Source: CAVSUB01 sp963816725 (GTDB lineage Bacteria; Acidobacteriota; Vicinamibacteria; Vicinamibacterales; 2-12-FULL-66-21). From it: 64,000 nucleotides of DNA. A model generated the notes under the pieces. The model saw nothing but the letters and a program-made list of their open reading frames with translations, was not told the origin of the DNA and did no database searches. Both the position numbers and the translations under genes were made by a program. Location of the stretch: contig CAWFMC010000020.1 of assembly GCA_963816725.1 (NCBI GenBank), forward strand, positions 1-64,000, in the 5' to 3' direction. This document shows positions 59,497-64,000 of the stretch, in pieces; the first letter of the stretch is position 1; each line of letters starts with the position of its first letter.

Positions 59497-60060
59497 TCAG
59501 CCGCGTAGCGGGGCCAGCGCGCCGGCCCATTTCGCGAGCTCGTCGAGCATCACCGTCGCGGCCTTCGCTTGCACCTCGCCCGGTGAGAACGCGCCGGTCG
59601 CCTGATCGAACAGCTTCGTAAAGAACGGCAGCGTCACCGCTTCGGGCAGCGGCATCATCTTCAGCGCCGTCACCAGCAGCTTGTTCGTCTGCACCGACCG
59701 AAGGCCGCCGGACACACCGCCGTAGCTCACGTAGCCGACCGGCTTGTAGGCCCACTCCTGGACCAGATAATCCAGCGCATTCACCAGCGCCGGAGGCGTG
59801 CTGAAGTTGTACTCGGGCGTCACGAAGACGAACGCGTCCGCCTTCGCGACCCGGGCACTCCAGGTTTTCGTGTGCTCGTGCTGGTACTTCTGCAGCCGCG
59901 GGTGCTCAGGCTCGTTCATCATCGGCAGGTTGACCGCGGCGAGATCGACCATCTCGATCTCGAACCCGCCGTGGCGGCGGGCCACCCCTTCGAACCACGC
60001 GGCGATCGCGGGTCCCTTTCGTGACGGACGCGTGCTGGCAATGATGATCTGCAGATGCAT
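59497..60060 (-). CDS. NADPH-dependent FMN reductase/flavodoxin-fold quinone reductase
   Basis: A 187-residue flavodoxin-like reductase (FMN_red). The phosphate-binding loop is ASTRPSRKGPAIA (residues 8-20), and the isoalloxazine-site loop is TPEYNFSTPPALVNALDYL (split: TPEYNFSTPPAL). It reduces FMN, azo dyes, quinones or chromate using NAD(P)H. It lies 31 bp downstream of the HxlR regulator on the same strand, the usual arrangement for redox-stress-responsive operons. Upstream of the pair, doxX is divergent. Confidence 0.92.
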   Translation of the reverse strand: MHLQIIIASTRPSRKGPAIAAWFEGVARRHGGFEIEMVDLAAVNLPMMNEPEHPRLQKYQHEHTKTWSARVAKADAFVFVTPEYNFSTPPALVNALDYLVQEWAYKPVGYVSYGGVSGGLRSVQTNKLLVTALKMMPLPEAVTLPFFTKLFDQATGAFSPGEVQAKAATVMLDELAKWAGALAPLRG

Positions 60061-60091
60061 GGTGTAGGAAGGTCGCGAAACAGGCCGCGGA

Positions 60092-60463
60092 TCAGGCGCG
60101 CCGCCGCTGTCGCGGCTTCGCCGCCTCGGCGGGCGGGCCGCCGAACTTGTGGGCCCACTCGGCGATCGCGTCGAACGCCACCGCCAGGCCCCGGCCCTTC
60201 TTCGTCAACGAGTACTCGACGCGAACCGGCGTTTCGGGAACCACCGTCCGCTCGACGATGCCTTCCTGCTCCAGCTCCTGGAGGCGCTCGCTGAGCATCC
60301 GGTCGGTGATATCCGGTATCGCATCCCGCAGCGTCGCGAAGCGGCAGTCCGCACCGAGCAGCACGAAGATGATCGCCCCTGTCCACCGCCGGCCGATGAG
60401 CTCGGCGGCGCGATGAAACTGCGCGCACAGCGCTGGCGGGTGGGGACCGGAGGTGGCTCGCAT
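60092..60463 (-). CDS. HxlR-family transcriptional regulator
   Basis: A 123-residue winged-helix regulator: AAELIGRRWTGAIIFVLL (helix 1), FATLRDAIPDITDRMLSERL (recognition region; quoted as RDAIPDITDRMLSERL) and GIVERTVVPETPVRVEYSLT (wing; quoted as RTVVPETPVRVEY). LTKKGRGL is the typical end of the wing. A single Cys near the N-terminus (ALCAQFH) is in a position used for thiol or aldehyde sensing by HxlR/YodB relatives. The start is the ATG at 60463 (the GTG/TTG upstream adds nothing conserved). It probably controls the FMN reductase and divergent doxX genes. Confidence 0.92.
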   Translation of the reverse strand: MRATSGPHPPALCAQFHRAAELIGRRWTGAIIFVLLGADCRFATLRDAIPDITDRMLSERLQELEQEGIVERTVVPETPVRVEYSLTKKGRGLAVAFDAIAEWAHKFGGPPAEAAKPRQRRRA

Positions 60464-60529
60464 CTGCGACCTCCAGTATACCGCCAAGGCTTACCTTCGG
60501 CTAGCGACTAGCTTATTTTTATTTACTAC

Positions 60530-60567
60530 TTGATTTATATCGACTAACTTTTGTATAGTCATAGTCG
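60530..60567 (+). promoter_or_regulatory. promoter for doxX with overlapping inverted repeat
   Basis: TTGATT at 60530-60535 and TATAGT at 60554-60559 are 18 bp apart in an AT-rich island, followed by AGGAG and the doxX ATG. CGACTA at 60541 and TAGTCG at about 60562 form an inverted repeat that overlaps the -10 box; a further GACTA/TAGTC pair lies inside. This is a plausible HxlR operator controlling both directions. Confidence 0.55.
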
Positions 60568-60617
60568 TCGATTGGATGAGGGTGCGAGTGCCGGCGGGAG
60601 CCGGTCAGGAGAACGTC

Positions 60618-61121
60618 ATGGATGCAGGATTGCTGATTGGGCGGATCGTGTTCGGTGGGTTGATGGCGGCCCATGGGGCGCAGAAGTACTTTGGATGGTT
60701 CGGCGGGTACGGGCTGGACGCGGTGAGCGGGATGTTCGAGTCGCTCGGGTTCCGTCCAGGACATCTGTTCGCGCGTGCGGCGGCGCTCAGCGAAATCGGT
60801 GCCGGGCTGCTCGTCGCGGGCGGTCTGCTCGGGCCGGTGGGACCCGCCCTGCTGCTGTCGGTGATGATCGTCGCGGCAGTCAGCGTCCACTGGCAGCACG
60901 GGCTCTTCGCCGCGACCAACGGCATCGAGATGCCGCTCCTCTACGCCGCGGCTGCGGTGGTCTTCGCGCTGACCGGACCGGGGGCGTATTCGCTCGACGC
61001 GGTGCTGGGTCTCAGCGGTCTCTGGACCCCCGCCGTGACCGCCATCGTCCTCACGCTCGGCGTCGCCGGGGCGCTGGGCAACCTGGCGATCCGCAAGACG
61101 CCCGCGCCGGCCGCCGCCTGA
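60618..61121 (+). CDS. DoxX-family membrane protein
   Basis: A 167-residue protein with four TM helices: LLIGRIVFGGLMAAHGAQKYFG (quoted as RIVFGGLMAAHGAQK), ALSEIGAGLLVAGGLLG, LLLSVMIVAAVSVHW and YAAAAVVFALTG. The AHGAQK motif is typical of the DoxX/DoxD family. Members are linked to redox stress and thiol homeostasis. AGGAG is 7 bp before the ATG at 60618. Divergence from the HxlR/FMN-reductase pair fits a shared redox regulon. Confidence 0.93.
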   Translation: MDAGLLIGRIVFGGLMAAHGAQKYFGWFGGYGLDAVSGMFESLGFRPGHLFARAAALSEIGAGLLVAGGLLGPVGPALLLSVMIVAAVSVHWQHGLFAATNGIEMPLLYAAAAVVFALTGPGAYSLDAVLGLSGLWTPAVTAIVLTLGVAGALGNLAIRKTPAPAAA

Positions 61122-61320
61122 CGGCTGGTTGGAGGCGACGGCCGCGCTCCGCACCGGCGGGGCGCGGCCTCCCCGCCGTCCGATCGTGGGCAACGCCGGT
61201 CCGGATCCGGACAGTCTGTTGCTCGGTCGCAATCGCATTGCAGCGCAACCGCGTCAAAATACGCGGCAGCCAAGGCCGGGGACGAATCCCCGGGATTGGC
61301 ATTCCGGTTGCGCGTCCGGC

Positions 61321-63762
61321 ATGACGATGGCCTTTTTTCAGGATGTGCGGGGTGCGGCGCGGATGTGGGCGGCGAGACCCGGGCTGCCGCTCTTGGCGAT
61401 CGTCTCGATGACCCTGGCGATCGCCGCCGCAACGAGCGCGTTCGTCGTCACAGATGCGGCGGTGTGGCGGCCGTTACCGCTTCCCTCGCCGCAGCGCGTC
61501 GCCTGGATCTCCTCGCTCGATCGGCAGGTCCCCGGGGACACCGCCCCCGGTGTGTTCAGCGCGTGGCGGGCGCGAGCGGCGTCCGTCACGGCACTCGGCG
61601 CGATGCGCGTCGCGGAAGCGACGCTGATCGACGGCGGCGCCGCGGAGCGGATCTCCGGAGCCCAGGTCACCAGCGGCGTCTTCGCCGCTCTCGGGCTCAG
61701 CGCCGCGTCGGGGCGCCTCCTCTCTCCCGCTGACGAGGCATCCGGGGCTGCGCCGGTGCTGGTGATTAGCGAACGTCTCAAGCGGACGCATTTCGCCGGC
61801 GTCAACCCGATCGGCCGCACGATCACCCTGGACGGCCGGGCGCGCACAATCGTCGGCGTGATGCCGCCGGCGTTCGACGCGGTCCCCTTCGGAATCGACT
61901 GGCTGACGCCGCTCGGCTTCAGTGCCGCGCAGGCGGCGAACGTCGGCCCGCGATATCTGCAGGTCGTCGCGCGACTGTCGACCGGGCCTGAGCCGCAGGT
62001 CGAGGCGGAACTGACGGCCATCGCGCGGGCAACCGGCGCCACAGGCGACACCGGCCTGCCACTCGAGGTGCGCGTCGAGCCGCTCGGCAGGCACTTCGCA
62101 TCCGCGCCCCGCCGCGTGCTGCTCCCCCTATTCGGCGCCACGTTGACGCTGGTCCTGATCGCGGCGGTCAACGTCGCCGGGCTGATGATCGCGCACGGTC
62201 AGCGCCGTGTCGGCGAGATGACGGTGCGCGCGTCCCTCGGCGCCACCCGCGCACGCCTCGTTCGGCAGCTCGCGACCGAGTCCGGCCTGCTGATCCTCGT
62301 GTCCGGCGGGCTCGCCCTGATCCTGGCGCAATGGCTCACGGACGCGCTCTCGGCGCTGCTGCCGCCAGCGCTCCATCAGGTACCGATTCAGGCGATCGAC
62401 GGCCGAACGATCGCCTTCGCCCTCGGCCTGATCGCTTCGGCCACGCTCTTGGCCGGACTCCTGCCAGCCTTCCGCAACTCGCGAGCCGACCTGCGGTCCA
62501 GCCTCTCCGGTAGCTCGCGCACCATCACCGCCGGCACGGAGCGGCTGCGGCGTGGGTTCGTCGCCGCGCAGATCGCGCTCGCCATGAGCCTCGCGATGGC
62601 GGGCTTGCTGATGCTCCAGACCACGCGCGCCCTGGACGACGCCCCGCGTGGGTATCAGGGCGATCGGGTGCTGACCGCGGCGTTGCGTTTCCCCAACAGC
62701 GACTACCCTAGCGGCGCCGCGATCACGCGCGCGGTCGATCGTGTCGTCTCGGCCTCGACGTCCGTGAGCGGCGTCGAGCGGACCGCGATCGGGACGCGGC
62801 TGCCGCTCTCCGGCGGCGCCCCGAGCTCGGACGTCGCGCTCGTGTCGGAGACCTTCTCGAACGGCGTCGATCGTCAGGCGAGGATCCGCTTCGTCACGCC
62901 CGGCTTCTTCGGGACGCTGGGCACCAGCATTCTCGAGGGCCGCGACATTGCTGACGCCGATCGGCCGGGTGCGCCGCTCGTGGTGCTGGTCAACGACACG
63001 CTGGCACGGCGGCTCGCTCCCTCGGGGTCGGTGGTTGGCCGTGACGTGAAGTTCGCGGTGGCGGACTTCAACCATGACGGCGCTACCCCGTGGCGGGTCG
63101 TGGGGCGGGTCGAGGACGCCTGGGACAGCGGGCCGCGGGAGCAGCCGCAGCCGGAGATTTACGTCAGCCTGGCGCAGGGTCCGGCGGACGTTTTCGAATG
63201 GGTCGGGCGCCGCGTCCTGCTCGCGGTGCGCGCCACACCGGGGCGGACACTGGGCGCAAACGAGGTCCGCGCCGCCGTCGCGCGCGAGGTCCCCGGCCTG
63301 CCGCTCTTCGACGTGCAGACGCTCGACGAACGTCTCGCGGCGCACCTGGCGACGGAGCGGCTTCTCACCCGCCTCCTCGTCCCTCTCGGCATCATGGGGG
63401 CCCTCCTCGCGACCCTCGGCGTCTTCGCCATCGTCACGCACGTGGTCTCGGCGCGGCGGCGGGAACTGGCGGTTCGGATGGTGCTGGGGGCGTCACCGGC
63501 CTCGATCCTGAGGCTCGCGCTGCAGGATGGCCTGCGGATGACGATCGCCGGGATCGCGGTGGGGGCGGCGGGAGCGGTCCTGGCGGGGCGCAGCCTGGCC
63601 GCATTGACCTTCGGCGTGGCACCGCTGGACCCGCGAACCATTGCCGCGGCAGCCGGCCTCACGCTCATCACGACGACCCTGGCCGTGTGGTGGCCGGCCC
63701 GCCGTGCGGCACGGCTCGATCCCGCGACCGCCTGCGAGACGCCTAGTCCCCTGGAACCGTGA
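61321..63762 (+). CDS. ADOP-type FtsX/MacB permease (ABC orphan permease)
   Basis: An 813-residue acidobacterial duplicated orphan permease. It has two copies of an N-terminal MacB_PCD-type periplasmic domain and FtsX TM segments: the first FtsX block is LFGATLTLVLIAAVNVAGLM and VRASLGATRARLVRQLATES; the second is LGIMGALLATLGVFAIV and VRMVLGASPASILRLALQDG. There is no ATP-binding domain and no ABC ATPase gene nearby. The ATG at 61321 is chosen because the TM1 region follows at once (LLAIVSMTLAIAAATSAF). Such permeases are probably for export or envelope lipoprotein/peptide handling; the partner ATPase is unknown. Confidence 0.93.
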   Translation: MTMAFFQDVRGAARMWAARPGLPLLAIVSMTLAIAAATSAFVVTDAAVWRPLPLPSPQRVAWISSLDRQVPGDTAPGVFSAWRARAASVTALGAMRVAEATLIDGGAAERISGAQVTSGVFAALGLSAASGRLLSPADEASGAAPVLVISERLKRTHFAGVNPIGRTITLDGRARTIVGVMPPAFDAVPFGIDWLTPLGFSAAQAANVGPRYLQVVARLSTGPEPQVEAELTAIARATGATGDTGLPLEVRVEPLGRHFASAPRRVLLPLFGATLTLVLIAAVNVAGLMIAHGQRRVGEMTVRASLGATRARLVRQLATESGLLILVSGGLALILAQWLTDALSALLPPALHQVPIQAIDGRTIAFALGLIASATLLAGLLPAFRNSRADLRSSLSGSSRTITAGTERLRRGFVAAQIALAMSLAMAGLLMLQTTRALDDAPRGYQGDRVLTAALRFPNSDYPSGAAITRAVDRVVSASTSVSGVERTAIGTRLPLSGGAPSSDVALVSETFSNGVDRQARIRFVTPGFFGTLGTSILEGRDIADADRPGAPLVVLVNDTLARRLAPSGSVVGRDVKFAVADFNHDGATPWRVVGRVEDAWDSGPREQPQPEIYVSLAQGPADVFEWVGRRVLLAVRATPGRTLGANEVRAAVAREVPGLPLFDVQTLDERLAAHLATERLLTRLLVPLGIMGALLATLGVFAIVTHVVSARRRELAVRMVLGASPASILRLALQDGLRMTIAGIAVGAAGAVLAGRSLAALTFGVAPLDPRTIAAAAGLTLITTTLAVWWPARRAARLDPATACETPSPLEP

Positions 63763-63766
63763 TAGC

Positions 63767-63884
63767 TGGGACAAGTCCCGGAGCGCGGCGCCCGGCGGGC
63801 AAGGCGAGAGGAGTGAGCATATTGGGCATATGTGAGCGACGAGCAACGCCGCCCGGCGGGATGCCCCGCCCGGGAGTTGTCCTA
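63767..63884. repeat. structured hairpin repeat, copy 2
   Basis: Directly after the ADOP permease, TGGGACAAGTCCCGG pairs with CCCGGGAGTTGTCCTA across a core shared with the element at 41203: GGCGCCCGGCGGGCAAGGCG, then AGCGACGAGCAACGCCGCCC and CGGGATGC. The central hairpin is CATAT/ATATG here but CATAC/GTATG in copy 1, a compensatory change. The outer arms differ entirely from copy 1 yet still pair. Confidence 0.75.
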
Positions 63885-63901
63885 GAAATCACGGCGACTA
63901 G

Positions 63902-63988
63902 CAGGATGCTGAAAAACGCATCCTGAATGGCAGATGGAAGATGGCGAAACCCCAGTGTTTTCACATCTGCCATTTGCCATTTCCCATC
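63902..63988. repeat. inverted short-repeat cluster near window end
   Basis: CAGGATGC and GCATCCTG (63902-63925) form an 8-bp hairpin around TGAAAAAC. Then ATGGCAG-ATGGAAG-ATGGCGA (three 7-nt units from 63927) is followed, in reverse orientation, by CTGCCAT-TTGCCAT-TTCCCAT (to 63988). ATGGCAGATG and CATCTGCCAT can pair over 10 bp. Confidence 0.75.
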
Positions 63989-64000
63989 AGGCCGCCCTTT

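Overview
The window looks like a chromosomal segment of a high-GC soil bacterium of the phylum Acidobacteriota, most likely a Vicinamibacteria-type lineage. This is inferred from family content, not from a marker gene. The family signs are: an ECF sigma factor of the acidobacterial TIGR02999 type overlapping a Ser/Thr kinase with a beta-propeller tail; an orphan duplicated FtsX/MacB permease of the ADOP type; a PVC-type cytochrome c dehydrogenase; a DUF3300/DUF2950 pair; and many MFS transporters and short-chain dehydrogenases. There is no phage, intact insertion sequence, plasmid origin or CRISPR array. Most genes are accessory or environmental; the housekeeping items are murJ, mscL, galK, one tRNA-Lys and a cold-shock protein.

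Layout. 0-12.1 kb: a RelA/SpoT-domain gene cut by the window edge, three paralogous exported proteins of unknown function with kinase-like motifs (1557-2819, 3141-4457, 10793-12034), a zinc alcohol dehydrogenase with a conserved partner, a sugar isomerase, an MFS carrier, mscL and a histone-H1-like small protein. 12-20.6 kb: a DUF892 ferritin-like protein, an MHS transporter translationally coupled to galactokinase, two SDRs, murJ, a sensor kinase, tRNA-Lys(CTT) and cspA. 20.6-30.5 kb: a decayed HigBA-type toxin-antitoxin locus, a two-TM channel-like protein without a GYG filter, a secreted amidohydrolase, a tandem UspA protein, an ankyrin protein and the kinase/sigma pair. 30.5-36.4 kb: exported proteins, HdeD, and a partner-switching operon (REC-PP2C phosphatase, then a fused HATPase-STAS protein).

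37-44 kb: a subtilase with a C-terminal VVWGN repeat, coupled by a 4-bp overlap to a hybrid histidine kinase; a structured repeat; a SET-domain protein; and a second hybrid kinase. 44-54.9 kb: the PVC cytochrome dehydrogenase, an SDR, a GNAT enzyme, a second ACS-type MFS carrier, a large envelope protein, a flavin monooxygenase and a maltose-acetyltransferase-like enzyme. 55-64 kb: a cNMP/glutaredoxin-like/TrxR-like fusion without redox cysteines, a VanZ-like protein, a protein kinase fused to a BRCT domain, an HxlR/FMN-reductase operon divergent from doxX, and an ADOP permease.

The signals that ordinary annotation would miss are: (1) the secreted kinase-like family, with one member lacking the presumed catalytic Asp; (2) a roughly 120-160 nt hairpin repeat present twice, whose stems covary; (3) many short tandem arrays at gene boundaries that differ in sequence but share a 7-nt unit; (4) the kinase-BRCT fusion; and (5) the HATPase-STAS fusion. 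Several reading frames in the window run through neighbouring genes or repeats, so starts were set from Shine-Dalgarno sequences, signal peptides and family N-termini.
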